A stretch of DNA of 64,000 nt, taken from the NCBI GenBank assembly GCA_001890945.1, contig MLAX01000003.1, positions 124,001 to 188,000 on the forward strand, in the 5' to 3' direction. The notes beneath the pieces were generated by a model. The model saw nothing but the letters and a program-made list of their open reading frames with translations, was not told where the DNA came from and did no database searches. The position numbers were made by a program, and so were the translations under genes. This DNA is from Alphaproteobacteria bacterium AO1-B. GTDB lineage: Bacteria > Pseudomonadota > Alphaproteobacteria > Rhizobiales > Stappiaceae. Shown piece after piece: positions 16,688 to 25,649 of this stretch (positions are counted from its first letter, which is position 1; each line of letters starts with the position of its first letter).

Positions 16688-17593
16688 ATGGCTGCACAGC
16701 CCTTTGATCAGCTGACGGGTGATATCTGGTATGACGGCACGTTTGTGCCCTGGTCCGATGCCAAGCTGCATGTGTTGAGCCACGGGTTGCATTACGGAAG
16801 CAGCGTGTTTGAAGGTGAACGCGCCTATGGCGGACGTATTTTCAAATCCGAAGAGCATACCGAGCGCCTGCTGGCATCTGCGCGGGAGCTTGGGTTTGAA
16901 ATTCCCTGGACGGCGGAGCAGATCAATGCCGCGAAGGAAGAAACCCTTGCGCGTATGAACCTGACGGATGCCTATATCCGTCCGGTCGCTTGGCGTGGCA
17001 GTGAAATGATGGGCATTTCCGCTCAGAAAAACACCATTCACCTTGCGATCGCCGCATGGGAATGGCCGAGCTATTTTGCGCCGGAAGAGCGTTTGAAGGG
17101 TATTCGGCTTGATATGGCGGACTATCGCCGTCCGGATCCGAGAACGGCTCCGTTCAAGGCCAAGGCTGCCGGTCTGTACATGATCTGCACGATCTCCAAA
17201 CATGCCGCCGAGGCAAAGGGCTACACTGATGCTCTGATGCTCGATTGGCGCGGCCAGGTTGCCGAGGCCACCGGTGCGAACGTGTTTTTCGTTAAAGACG
17301 GCAAGATCCATACGCCGACGCCGGATTGCTTCCTGAACGGGATTACCCGGCAGACGGTGATCGGTCTCGCGAGAGACCGTGGCATTGAGGTGGTCGAACG
17401 GGTGATCATGCCGGAAGAGCTTTTCAGCTTTGAGCAGTGTTTCGTTACCGGGACAGCCGCCGAGGTGACGCCGGTGTCTGAAATCGCCGGAAACAGTTAT
17501 GTCGTTGGTGACATCATCAAGACGTTGATGGAAGACTATGACGCGGCGGTCCGCCCGCAAGTTGGCGAGATGAAAACTGCAGCGACCGGCTAA
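16688..17593 (+). CDS. ilvE: Branched-chain amino acid aminotransferase
   Basis: A 301-residue class IV PLP aminotransferase that interconverts valine, leucine and isoleucine with their 2-oxo acids. Motifs are LHYGSSVFEGERAYGG, YIRPVAWRG, the PLP-lysine region FKAKAAGLYMICTISKH, MLDWRGQVAEATGANVFF and CFVTGTAAEVTPV. The length is normal. The gene stands alone on the plus strand and ends at a strong terminator shared with the convergent outer-membrane protein gene. Confidence 0.95.
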   Translation: MAAQPFDQLTGDIWYDGTFVPWSDAKLHVLSHGLHYGSSVFEGERAYGGRIFKSEEHTERLLASARELGFEIPWTAEQINAAKEETLARMNLTDAYIRPVAWRGSEMMGISAQKNTIHLAIAAWEWPSYFAPEERLKGIRLDMADYRRPDPRTAPFKAKAAGLYMICTISKHAAEAKGYTDALMLDWRGQVAEATGANVFFVKDGKIHTPTPDCFLNGITRQTVIGLARDRGIEVVERVIMPEELFSFEQCFVTGTAAEVTPVSEIAGNSYVVGDIIKTLMEDYDAAVRPQVGEMKTAATG

Positions 17594-17645
17594 TCGCTTG
17601 CAAAGAGACAAGGTTCGGCAGGTTCGATCGCTGAACCTACAACAA

Positions 17646-17675
17646 AGAAAACCCGGCGCGCCTGCGCCGGGTTTT
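17646..17675. terminator. Strong bidirectional terminator between ilvE and the porin gene
   Basis: A perfect 13-bp stem: GAAAACCCGGCGC at 17646-17658 and its complement at 17663-17675, with loop GCCT. It has A-runs on one side and T-runs on the other, fitting both convergent genes. Confidence 0.9.
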
Positions 17676-17701
17676 CTTTTAGGTTTGCCTGAACTCCAGG
17701 T

Positions 17702-18367
17702 TTAGAATTTGTAGGCAATACCGGCCCGTACCTGGTGGTCATTGAACTCGGTGCTGACACCGGTTCCACCGAGGTTAAAGTCCTGATCGCCGAAATCCTG
17801 GTAGCTGTAGTCGAAGCGGGCGACAACATTGGACGTAATCGCGGCTTCAGCACCAGCGCCCAATGTCCAGCCGAGAGCGGTTTTGCTGTCGGAGACACCA
17901 TTCGCTGTTGCTTCCAGGTCGGCAATAGCCAAACCACCCGCACCATAGATCATGTAGCGGTCAAACGCGTAGCCGAGACGGCCGCGGAAGTTGGCGTTCC
18001 AGTCAGAGCTGGACTTGAGGGACAGACCGTTGACGGTCCCGCTCTTTTCCAGATCAGTCAGGCTGAAATCGGATTCCAGACCGACGACAACGTTCGGAGT
18101 GACCTGGAAGTTGTATCCGGCATAAGCCCCGCCAGCGACACCGTTGTCGTTGAAACCACGGCTTGCGCCACCGGTGTTGTTGTCGAAGTTGCCAAAGGCC
18201 CAGCCAAGCTGTGTCCCGATGTAAAAGCCGGTCCAGTCGATGCTTTGCTGTCCTGCCGGGACAGCGTCATATGCTGGCGCCGGTGCAGGTGACTGCGGCA
18301 GGTCGGCAGCGAGCGCTCCTGCAGCGCTGGCAGTGAGGGCAAAACCTGCAAGTGCAAGACGGTTCAT
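17702..18367 (-). CDS. Outer-membrane beta-barrel protein, Omp25/Omp31-like
   Basis: A 221-residue protein with a signal peptide (residues 1-20, ending AGALA), then DLPQSPAPAPAY, a Pro/Ala lead typical of Rhizobiales Omp25/31 proteins, and an eight-stranded porin-like barrel (WTGFYIGTQLGWAFGNF, later NFRGRLGYAFDRYMIYGAGG and WTLGAGAEAAI). It ends in VRAGIAYKF with the terminal aromatic residue needed for barrel assembly. GGAG sits 8 bases upstream of the ATG. It is a structural surface protein; no pore function can be deduced. Confidence 0.92.
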   Translation of the reverse strand: MNRLALAGFALTASAAGALAADLPQSPAPAPAYDAVPAGQQSIDWTGFYIGTQLGWAFGNFDNNTGGASRGFNDNGVAGGAYAGYNFQVTPNVVVGLESDFSLTDLEKSGTVNGLSLKSSSDWNANFRGRLGYAFDRYMIYGAGGLAIADLEATANGVSDSKTALGWTLGAGAEAAITSNVVARFDYSYQDFGDQDFNLGGTGVSTEFNDHQVRAGIAYKF

Positions 18368-18690
18368 TGAAAATACTCCAGATCCACACTAACTCATTCA
18401 ATTCAAGACGCGCTCGAAGTCGCGTCCACACCTTCCCCCGGTTTGAAGATATGGAGATCGTTTGTGGCGGATCGGGTCAGAGATTATGGAGTTTTGATGA
18501 CTAATGGCGGCAAATTTCTGTCAGTGTGAACCAGAGATTAAGACCGTTGCGATTTGCAGTGACTGGACAAGAAAGATCCTTGTTCCCCGCTTTCCCCGCA
18601 CCAATCTATTGCGTATAACGCGCCCAGTCGAAAGAACGGCGATCCCAAATCTGCCGTATTTCAACCCTCAGACCCGAACCGGAACTCAGA
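18368..18690. other. Divergent intergenic region upstream of the porin and antiporter genes
   Basis: These 323 bases separate the porin gene (minus) from the antiporter gene (plus) and must hold both promoters. A frame at 18504-18701 has no SD and an implausible composition and overlaps the antiporter start, so it is not called. No palindrome or hairpin stands out. Confidence 0.45.
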
Positions 18691-19695
18691 ATGCTGTTTG
18701 ACTATTTAAGCCTGGCAGGTGGATTGGTTGCACTCATCATTGCCGGCGATGTCTTGGTCAGAGGCTCTGTCGGGGTCGCTCAGAGGCTTGGCATTCCGAA
18801 CCTCGTCATCGGATTGACAATTGTTGCGTTCGGCACATCGGCGCCAGAACTTGTCATTTCACTCAAGGCAGCGCTGGATAATGCCAGCGGGATTGCAATC
18901 GGAAATGTGGTCGGGTCCAACATTGCGAATGTGTTGCTCGTGCTCGGTATGCCCGCTTTGATTGCTGCGACACCTTGCGGCGAACAGGGCGCCACCCGGA
19001 CTGCGCTCTTCATGGTTGGCGTCACGCTGGTTTTCATTGCACTTTGTTTTTTCTCGCCGATCGGGCTGTGGTCGGGCATTCTTCTTTTGGCGTTGCTGGC
19101 CGTGTTTCTTGGCGGGTCCACAATTGCCGCGCGGCGCCATCGGAAGGATCTAAAAGCCGCTGCAGCTGGTGCGGATGTCACTGCGGAGGTCATGGATAAC
19201 GATGATGAACTGGAAGACGTCGATGACGTTCCCGATTCCATCTGGGTTGCGCTCATCTACATCGGCCTGGGTCTTGTCGGTCTTCCGCTTGGTGCGCATT
19301 TCACCATCAGTGGTGCAACGACCATCGCAACGGCCTGGGGTGTGAGCGATGCGGTGATTGGTTTGACGGTGATCGCGCTTGGAACCTCCCTTCCGGAACT
19401 GGCAACAACTGTTATGGCCGCAATCCGGCAGCATGGCGCCGTGGCGATCGGCAACGTCATCGGATCGAATATCTTCAACCTTCTCGCGATTATCGGGATC
19501 ACGGCTGTCGTTGTTCCCATCGATGTCCCGCAAGAGGTGCTGAAGCTCGATATCTGGGTGATGCTCGCCTGTGCGGTGTTGCTGACCGCGCTCGCCGGGT
19601 TCAAGGTCTGTCTTGGCCGGATTTCAGGGTTTGTGATGACAGCCGCATACGGCCTTTACATCGCCAGCGTTTACATGCTGGGCTATGCTGGCTGA
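18691..19695 (+). CDS. Calcium/sodium antiporter, YrbG-type CaCA family
   Basis: A 334-residue inner-membrane protein with two homologous halves, each carrying the alpha-repeat of cation/Ca exchangers: VAFGTSAPELVISL with GNVVGSNIANVLLVLG in the first, and IALGTSLPELATTV with GNVIGSNIFNLLAIIG in the second. The halves are joined by an acidic cytoplasmic loop (MDNDDELEDVDD) that may bind cations. About ten membrane segments are visible. It is likely to expel Ca2+ or import Na+ down the opposing gradient. It stands alone, 67 bases before uvrC. Confidence 0.94.
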   Translation: MLFDYLSLAGGLVALIIAGDVLVRGSVGVAQRLGIPNLVIGLTIVAFGTSAPELVISLKAALDNASGIAIGNVVGSNIANVLLVLGMPALIAATPCGEQGATRTALFMVGVTLVFIALCFFSPIGLWSGILLLALLAVFLGGSTIAARRHRKDLKAAAAGADVTAEVMDNDDELEDVDDVPDSIWVALIYIGLGLVGLPLGAHFTISGATTIATAWGVSDAVIGLTVIALGTSLPELATTVMAAIRQHGAVAIGNVIGSNIFNLLAIIGITAVVVPIDVPQEVLKLDIWVMLACAVLLTALAGFKVCLGRISGFVMTAAYGLYIASVYMLGYAG

Positions 19696-19762
19696 GTGAG
19701 GCGAACCGCGCCTTTCAGATGACTTCAGACCAATACTCTCCGATCCTCACAAAAGGACCAGC

Positions 19763-21733
19763 ATGGGCGACGTGTCCGAAACCGATACTTCAACAGAAAA
19801 CTCGAAAGGCGCTGAGGATGCGGCGGTTCTGAAGGGTGTTGAAGTCATCGCCCGCGAGGTCAAGCGTCTGCCCAAAGGGCCAGGTGTTTACCGCATGCTC
19901 GATGAAAACGGAGAGGTTCTCTACGTCGGCAAGGCGCGAAGCCTGAAGAAACGGGTGACCAGCTACACCCGCTTGCAGGGGCAATCGAACCGGATCATGC
20001 GCATGATCCTTGCGACGGCCGCGATGGAATTTGTCGTCACCAACACCGAACCGGAAGCCCTGCTGCTTGAAGCCAACCTGATCAAACGGTTCAGGCCGCG
20101 TTTCAACGTGCTTTTGCGGGACGATAAGTCATTTCCCTATATTCTGGTCACCGGTGATCATGAATCTGCGGCCATTGTCAAACATCGGGGGGCTCGCAAG
20201 CGTAAGGGCGATTATTTTGGCCCATTCGCCTCGGCCGGGGCCGTCGACCGGACGATCAATGCCCTGCAAAAGGCTTTTTTGATCCGGACCTGTTCGGACA
20301 GCTATTACGAAAACCGAACACGGCCCTGTCTTCAATATCAGATCAAGCGGTGCGCCGGACCGTGTACCGGGGAAATCGCGCCGGAAGACTATGCGGGCCT
20401 CGTCTCAGAAGCCAAAGCGTTCTTGTCCGGGCGCAGCCAATTGATCAAAGAACAGTTGGCTGCCCAGATGGAAACCGCTTCTGCGGACCTGGAATTCGAG
20501 CGGGCGGCGATCTATCGAGATCGTTTGGCAGCGCTGTCTCACGTTCAGGCGCATCAGGGCATCAACCCTCAGACGGTGGATGAAGCAGACGTCTTCGCCA
20601 TCCACCAGGAGGGCGGGCAATCCTGTGTCCAGGTATTCTTTTTCCGAACGGGACAAAACTGGGGCAACCGCGCCTACTTCCCGAAGGCTGACAAGTCCTG
20701 GAACGAGGCTGACATTCTGGAAAGCTTCCTGGCCCAGTTCTATGACGACAAGCCTGCGCCCAAACAGATCCTGTTGTCCCATCCGCTCGGTGAGCAAGAG
20801 CTTTTGGGAGAAGCCTTGAGTGAGCGTATGAGCCGTAAGGTCGAGGTGACGGTTCCTAAGCGCGGCGAGAAGAAAGAACTTGTTCTGCACGCCATGACAA
20901 ACGCGCGCGAAGCATTGGGGCGGCGGCTCGCGGAAACCTCAAGCCAGGCAAGGTTGCTTAAAGGCGTTGCGGAAGCTTTCGACCTGGTGACCCCTCCGCG
21001 CCGTATTGAAGTGTACGACAACTCGCACATCATGGGCACCAATGCTGTTGGCGGCATGATCGTTGCGGGCCCAGAAGGATTTGCAAAGGCGCACTACCGG
21101 AAGTTCAACATCAAGTCAGAAGATCTGGTTCCCGGCGATGACTACGGCATGATGCGGGAAGTGCTGACGCGCCGTTTCTCACGTCTCATGAAAGAGCATG
21201 CCCGGCCAGAGGGCGGTGAAACGTCCAATCCTAAAGATACTCCGGAAGCGGAAGAGGCCGATGCACCGGTCGACACGGATATTCCAGCATGGCCGGATTT
21301 GGTTTTGATCGATGGCGGGCAGGGTCAGCTTACGGCTGCGCGGGAGACACTGGAAGAGCTTGGCCTGACCGATGTGCCGCTGGTCGGGATCGCAAAGGGG
21401 CCGGAACGGGACGCAGGCCGGGAGAAGTTCTTCATCACCGGCAAAGCCTCATTCATGCTGCCAGAGCGGGATCCGGTCCTTTATTTCGTTCAGCGCCTCC
21501 GGGATGAAGCGCATCGGTTCGCGATCGGCTCTCACAGGGCCCGCCGGAAAAAGGATATCGCCAAGAACCCGCTGGACGAAATTGCGGGTATTGGACCCAC
21601 TCGAAAGAAGGCGTTGCTCTCTCATTTCGGGACCGCGAAAGCGGTCTCCAAAGCCGGGGTCGATGATCTTGCTGCTGTACCAGGGATCTCCGAAGCCATC
21701 GCCCGTCTGATCTACGACCACTTTCATGAGTAA
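19763..21733 (+). CDS. uvrC: Excinuclease ABC subunit C
   Basis: A 656-residue nuclease subunit making both incisions in nucleotide excision repair with UvrA and UvrB (uvrB is at 45948 here). Domains in order: GIY-YIG ([20 protein letters not shown], residues about 35-115), Cys-rich [21 protein letters not shown] ([16 protein letters not shown]), RNase H-like endonuclease ([30 protein letters not shown]), and C-terminal helix-hairpin-helix ([16 protein letters not shown]). A poorly conserved acidic insertion lies near residue 480-510. AAAGGA precedes the ATG. pgsA, often the next gene, is displaced by three genes. Confidence 0.97.
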   Translation: MGDVSETDTSTENSKGAEDAAVLKGVEVIAREVKRLPKGPGVYRMLDENGEVLYVGKARSLKKRVTSYTRLQGQSNRIMRMILATAAMEFVVTNTEPEALLLEANLIKRFRPRFNVLLRDDKSFPYILVTGDHESAAIVKHRGARKRKGDYFGPFASAGAVDRTINALQKAFLIRTCSDSYYENRTRPCLQYQIKRCAGPCTGEIAPEDYAGLVSEAKAFLSGRSQLIKEQLAAQMETASADLEFERAAIYRDRLAALSHVQAHQGINPQTVDEADVFAIHQEGGQSCVQVFFFRTGQNWGNRAYFPKADKSWNEADILESFLAQFYDDKPAPKQILLSHPLGEQELLGEALSERMSRKVEVTVPKRGEKKELVLHAMTNAREALGRRLAETSSQARLLKGVAEAFDLVTPPRRIEVYDNSHIMGTNAVGGMIVAGPEGFAKAHYRKFNIKSEDLVPGDDYGMMREVLTRRFSRLMKEHARPEGGETSNPKDTPEAEEADAPVDTDIPAWPDLVLIDGGQGQLTAARETLEELGLTDVPLVGIAKGPERDAGREKFFITGKASFMLPERDPVLYFVQRLRDEAHRFAIGSHRARRKKDIAKNPLDEIAGIGPTRKKALLSHFGTAKAVSKAGVDDLAAVPGISEAIARLIYDHFHE

Positions 21734-21907
21734 TTTATCCGCCAAATGGCATATAAGTCCCGGTGCAGTGGTTCGGCAAAACGGTTGTACTGGCTGGTGC
21801 TTTGACGGTGAAGTCTGTAAATGGCAAAGGCACGCTTCGTTCTTGAGAAGGCATAACCGTATTGCGCGTCCAGCAGAACCAACACAGCTCAAAAAGCCGG
21901 ATCACTG

Positions 21908-23005
21908 ATGTTTGAGGGGGTGATGAAAATCGGCCGCCCGCTCCTCGTTCTGGCGGCTTGGTGCTGCGGTCTGGGTGCGGTGTTCGCCGCGTCTCTTGGT
22001 CTTTCGTCATTTATTGCACCGGACTACTGGTTGTCCGACAACATGAGCTTTTTCCTCTGGCAGTTTCTGTATGGAGGGATTGGCGGTACGCTCTGTGCGG
22101 TTGCTGGCTTTTGGTTTGTCCGGAGTTGGCGCGGGGCCTTTCGGTTGCTGATCGTGATCGCGGCCGTAGCCACGATCGCGCTGGCTGTCCTGACAGGTCT
22201 TCGGACCATAGAGAACACGGTGCCGCCGGTCGCTTTTTCCACAGATGCTAAGGAAATCAAGATTGTCTCCATCAACCTGGAGGCCTTGTTTCTCGGAGAC
22301 CCGGTGCTCACCAGTTATCTGAAGGAAGTCGACCCCGACATCATCGTGTTTCAGGAAACACTCTGGAATCTGCAAAAGTGGCGGTGGCATCAGCGTGGTT
22401 TGCCGATCGGCGGACCGGATACAAGTGTCTATCCGGAGCATCTGCTGGTTGGAGACCTTGGCGAACTGGTGATATTTTCCCGCTTTCCAATTGAAGAGAC
22501 CTCTTCGCTGGTTATCCCGGGTGTGACGCCACCAGGCGCAAGCGTCCATTACAATGCCGATCGCGAAATCCTGTCATTCTCGATCAATGTTGATGGCCAG
22601 ACCGTGGATCTGGTTTCTGTTCATTCGGACAGTCCCCGCACAGCCCGTCGCTGGCAAAACAAGCGCGCTTATTTTGATAAGATGGACGCGGTGATTGCCG
22701 AACGGATTGAAAGTGCTGCCACACCGCTGATCGCCATCGGTGATTGGAACAGTGCTCCGTGGTCGGCGAGGTTCCAAAGGTCACTGGAAGCCAATGACCT
22801 TGTCACGGCCTATCCAGACGGTATCCCGCAGGTGACGCGGTACTTCTTTGACTATCGCCTGCGCTGGGTCCTGGGCTCCCCGGTCGATCAGGTGGCTGTC
22901 TCAAAAGACATCGGCATCGTCGATGTGTCTCTAGGTCCGCACATCGGGTCGGATCACCGGCCGCTTCTGGTGACTCTTCAACTCCCTGAGCAGGCTAAAA
23001 ACTAA
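21908..23005 (+). CDS. Membrane-anchored endonuclease/exonuclease/phosphatase family protein
   Basis: A 365-residue protein with three N-terminal membrane segments (residues about 8-105) followed by a DNase I/EEP domain outside or facing the periplasm. Catalytic motifs are KIVSINLEAL, DIIVFQET with the metal-binding Glu, VSVHSD, IAIGDWNSAPWS and the C-terminal IGSDHRPLLV. The layout resembles YafD-type proteins. The substrate could be DNA, a phospholipid or another phosphoester. Start ATG 21908 has a poor SD; ATG 21923 just downstream has AGGGGG close by and is a good alternative. Confidence 0.86.
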   Translation: MFEGVMKIGRPLLVLAAWCCGLGAVFAASLGLSSFIAPDYWLSDNMSFFLWQFLYGGIGGTLCAVAGFWFVRSWRGAFRLLIVIAAVATIALAVLTGLRTIENTVPPVAFSTDAKEIKIVSINLEALFLGDPVLTSYLKEVDPDIIVFQETLWNLQKWRWHQRGLPIGGPDTSVYPEHLLVGDLGELVIFSRFPIEETSSLVIPGVTPPGASVHYNADREILSFSINVDGQTVDLVSVHSDSPRTARRWQNKRAYFDKMDAVIAERIESAATPLIAIGDWNSAPWSARFQRSLEANDLVTAYPDGIPQVTRYFFDYRLRWVLGSPVDQVAVSKDIGIVDVSLGPHIGSDHRPLLVTLQLPEQAKN

Positions 23006-23119
23006 TCTACGCACAACAGGGCGGGGATAGTCTGCGCGGCGAGCCAGAAAACAATTGAGCTCAGGCATCGGATTGGAAAGACTGCGGCAACCTTTCGACC
23101 GATTCCTGAAGAAAGCCCG

Positions 23120-23707
23120 ATGGCCAAACTCTATTTCAACTACTCGTCCATGAACGCGGGCAAATCAACGTCCTTGCTGCAAGCTGCTTACAACTATGAA
23201 GAACGCGGCATGAACACGTTGTTGCTGATCGCGGCTTTGGATGACAGGGCAGGCAAGGGGCGGATTGCATCCAGAATCGGGCTGGCCGCCGACGCGGACA
23301 TTTTTTCGTCTGCCGATGACGTTTACGCGCATGTGGATGCTGTTCGAAAAGAGCGCGAGATCCACGCGGTATTGGTCGATGAAGCCCAGTTCCTGACCGA
23401 GGAGCAGGTTTGGCAACTGGCACGTGTTGCAGATGGCCTGCGCATACCGGTGATGTGCTTCGGCTTGCGAACTGATTTTCAGGGCAAACTGTTTCCGGGA
23501 AGTGCTGCTTTGCTGGCTATCTCCGACAATCTCAAGGAGATCAAGACGATCTGCTGGTGTGGCCGCAAGGCGACAATGGTTGCCCGGCTGGACGGAGACG
23601 GCAATATCGTTGAGGAGGGAGATCAGGTCGTCATTGGCGGAAATGATAAATACATCTCCCTTTGCCGGCGTCACTGGTCGGGCCGTGATCTTGGAAACAA
23701 TCAATAG
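23120..23707 (+). CDS. tdk: Thymidine kinase
   Basis: A 195-residue type II thymidine kinase that phosphorylates thymidine with ATP in pyrimidine salvage. The P-loop is YFNYSSMNAGKST, the DEAQ segment VLVDEAQFL, the substrate lasso region follows GLRTDFQGKLFPGS, and the zinc-type residues are ICWCGRKA and LCRRHW. The length is normal. It lies between the EEP gene and the HlyU-like gene on the plus strand. Confidence 0.96.
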   Translation: MAKLYFNYSSMNAGKSTSLLQAAYNYEERGMNTLLLIAALDDRAGKGRIASRIGLAADADIFSSADDVYAHVDAVRKEREIHAVLVDEAQFLTEEQVWQLARVADGLRIPVMCFGLRTDFQGKLFPGSAALLAISDNLKEIKTICWCGRKATMVARLDGDGNIVEEGDQVVIGGNDKYISLCRRHWSGRDLGNNQ

Positions 23708-23805
23708 GTTTCATGCTTCTGAGCGGACTCTACCGATCCACACCTTGAAGGTCCCGCGTGACCGGCCTAAAAGAACGGCATCTACTTCTTGAGAAGGATG
23801 GCCAG

Positions 23806-24093
23806 ATGTTTGGCAAGGTGTTGAAGTCATTGTTTGGCGGGTCTGATGCTCCGCAAAAGCCCGGCAACAGCGTGTCGGTCGAGTATGACAGCTACACAAT
23901 CATCGCTGAGCCTCAGCAAAATGGGGGCCAGTGGCAGGTCCGTGGACGGATCGAAAAACAGGACGGTGAAGAGCTGAAAAGCCATGTGTTCATCCGGGCG
24001 GACACCTTGCCGGGGGAAACAGAAGCCGCGAATGAAATGATCCGGAAAGCCAAGATGATGATCGACCAGCAGGGCGACAGCATTTTCAGCTGA
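23806..24093 (+). CDS. HlyU family protein
   Basis: A 95-residue protein starting at ATG 23806, with AAGGA 7 bases upstream; the open frame extends earlier without a good signal. It opens MFGKVLKSLFGG and has VEYDSYTIIAEPQQNGGQW, QVRGRIEK and VFIRADTLPGETEA, the compact HlyU pattern. HlyU in Vibrio is linked to haemolysin regulation but most homologues have unknown roles, so no target is assigned. It is close behind tdk and may share its transcript. Confidence 0.85.
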   Translation: MFGKVLKSLFGGSDAPQKPGNSVSVEYDSYTIIAEPQQNGGQWQVRGRIEKQDGEELKSHVFIRADTLPGETEAANEMIRKAKMMIDQQGDSIFS

Positions 24094-24230
24094 TCCTTCC
24101 ATTTGACCGCTTGACGAGATATGGCCTTGTAGACCAGCGTTGGGCCAACGTCCTCGTGGGCTTAAGGTGTTCAGAGGTCTGGGCCATCCGCCGCATCTGC
24201 CGAATACAGACGGTGCTTTAGAAAGCCAAT

Positions 24231-24803
24231 ATGAAAAACAACGTTGCCTTCAGTCTGCCGAATATCTTGACCTACGGCCGGATCCTGGCCGTACCGGCTG
24301 TTGCGTTTTGTTTTTATTTCGAGGGAACGACGCCGCGCTGGATTGCGGTTGGACTGTTTGTTCTCGCAGCGATCACCGATTTCTTTGATGGCTATCTGGC
24401 GCGTGCTTGGCAGCAGCAGTCTGCTCTTGGCCGGATGCTTGACCCGATTGCCGATAAGTTGCTGGTTTCTGTATGTCTTTTGATGCTTGCTGCGGATGGG
24501 ACAATCGGCGGCTGGTCCATCATTGCCGCGCTCATCATCTTGTGCCGTGAAATCCTGGTGTCCGGTTTGCGCGAGTTTCTCGCAGAGCTGCAAGTCAGTG
24601 TGCCGGTGACCCAACTGGCGAAATGGAAAACCACGGTCCAGATGGTTGCAATTGGCCTTCTTCTCGCGGGGCCAGCAGGTGACCTGATCTTCCCGTACAC
24701 GTCTTTGCTTGGTTTGACTGCCCTTTGGGTGGCAGCCACTTTGACCCTATATACGGGGTACGATTACTTCCGTGCAGGGATCGGGCACCTCATCACGGAA
24801 TAA
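24231..24803 (+). CDS. pgsA: CDP-diacylglycerol--glycerol-3-phosphate 3-phosphatidyltransferase
   Basis: A 190-residue membrane enzyme making phosphatidylglycerol phosphate, the first committed step to phosphatidylglycerol, which is also the lipid donor for Lgt. The CDP-alcohol phosphotransferase motif D-G-x2-A-R-x8-G-x3-D-x3-D is read in FFDGYLARAWQQQSALGR followed by MLDPIADK. Four to five membrane segments are visible. It begins the pgsA-moaD-moaE run conserved in alphaproteobacteria, 31 bases before moaD. Confidence 0.95.
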   Translation: MKNNVAFSLPNILTYGRILAVPAVAFCFYFEGTTPRWIAVGLFVLAAITDFFDGYLARAWQQQSALGRMLDPIADKLLVSVCLLMLAADGTIGGWSIIAALIILCREILVSGLREFLAELQVSVPVTQLAKWKTTVQMVAIGLLLAGPAGDLIFPYTSLLGLTALWVAATLTLYTGYDYFRAGIGHLITE

Positions 24804-24834
24804 TGGGATGAACCGGTCAACGGTCGAGGGAACA

Positions 24835-25086
24835 ATGAACATTCGTTATTTTGCTTGGGTGCGCGAGCGTGTTGGGGTTGAAGAAGAGGCGATTGAATTG
24901 CCGTCAACTGTCGTGACCGTGGCGGACCTGATCGGTCATCTCAAGACGATTGATGACAATCACGCATTTGCATTTGAAGACGAAGAAGCCATCCGCGTCG
25001 CCCTGGATCAGATGCATGTGGAAGTTGACGCGGAGCTCGGTGATGCCAAGGAAGCGGCCTTCTTTCCGCCGATGACAGGGGGCTAA
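24835..25086 (+). CDS. moaD: Molybdopterin synthase small subunit (MoaD)
   Basis: An 83-residue ubiquitin-fold protein from ATG 24835 (MNIRYFAWVRERVG) with CGAGGG upstream; an earlier in-frame ATG at 24808 lacks support. It ends in FFPPMTGG, the C-terminal Gly-Gly that carries the thiocarboxylate used to build molybdopterin dithiolene with MoaE. It is separated from moaE by three bases, so the two are co-translated. The product could serve the MOSC protein at 3551 and other molybdoenzymes elsewhere. Confidence 0.95.
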   Translation: MNIRYFAWVRERVGVEEEAIELPSTVVTVADLIGHLKTIDDNHAFAFEDEEAIRVALDQMHVEVDAELGDAKEAAFFPPMTGG

Positions 25087-25089
25087 GCC

Positions 25090-25557
25090 GTGGTGGTGGA
25101 GGCAACGGTCCGCGTTCAGGCTGAGGACTTCAGTGCGCAATTCGAAATGGACTCCCTGACAGCTGGGCGCCAGGATGTCGGTGCCCTTGTCTCCTTCACA
25201 GGGTTATGCCGCGATGAGGCCGGAACGCTTGCGGCACTGGAACTCGAGCATTATCCTGGCATGGCCGAAGCCGAATTGGAACGGATCGCCAGCGACGCCC
25301 TGAAACGGTGGCCGCTGACCGGCCTGACAGTCGTGCATCGGTATGGGAAGATACGGCCGGGGGAACAGATTGTACTGGTCGTCGCCGCTTCTGCCCACCG
25401 CCGTGCCGCCTTTGAGGCGGCTGACTTTTTGATGGATTTTCTAAAGACCCGCGCACCGTTCTGGAAAAAAGAACACTTCGTGTCCGGGAAAGCTGAAACT
25501 TGGGTGGCGGCCAAAGCCGACGACGATGCGGATGCCGAGAGGTGGATCGCATCCTAA
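25090..25557 (+). CDS. moaE: Molybdopterin synthase catalytic subunit (MoaE)
   Basis: A 155-residue protein starting at GTG 25090, three bases after moaD. It converts precursor Z (cPMP) to molybdopterin using sulfur from MoaD. Motifs are GALVSFTGLCRDEAG, the ELEHYPGMAEAEL helix, VVHRYGKIRPGEQIVLVV, SAHRRAAFEAADFLMDFLK, and the active-site lysine region RAPFWKKE. The length is usual. No frameshift is seen. Confidence 0.96.
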   Translation: MVVEATVRVQAEDFSAQFEMDSLTAGRQDVGALVSFTGLCRDEAGTLAALELEHYPGMAEAELERIASDALKRWPLTGLTVVHRYGKIRPGEQIVLVVAASAHRRAAFEAADFLMDFLKTRAPFWKKEHFVSGKAETWVAAKADDDADAERWIAS

Positions 25558-25649
25558 CGGTTCGCTACCTCTGAGGTGGCCCGCCAAATTTTTTGTGCTC
25601 TGCCGATCAATGGATCGGGAGAGCCCTTCCTGTTTGATCGGAATACCTT

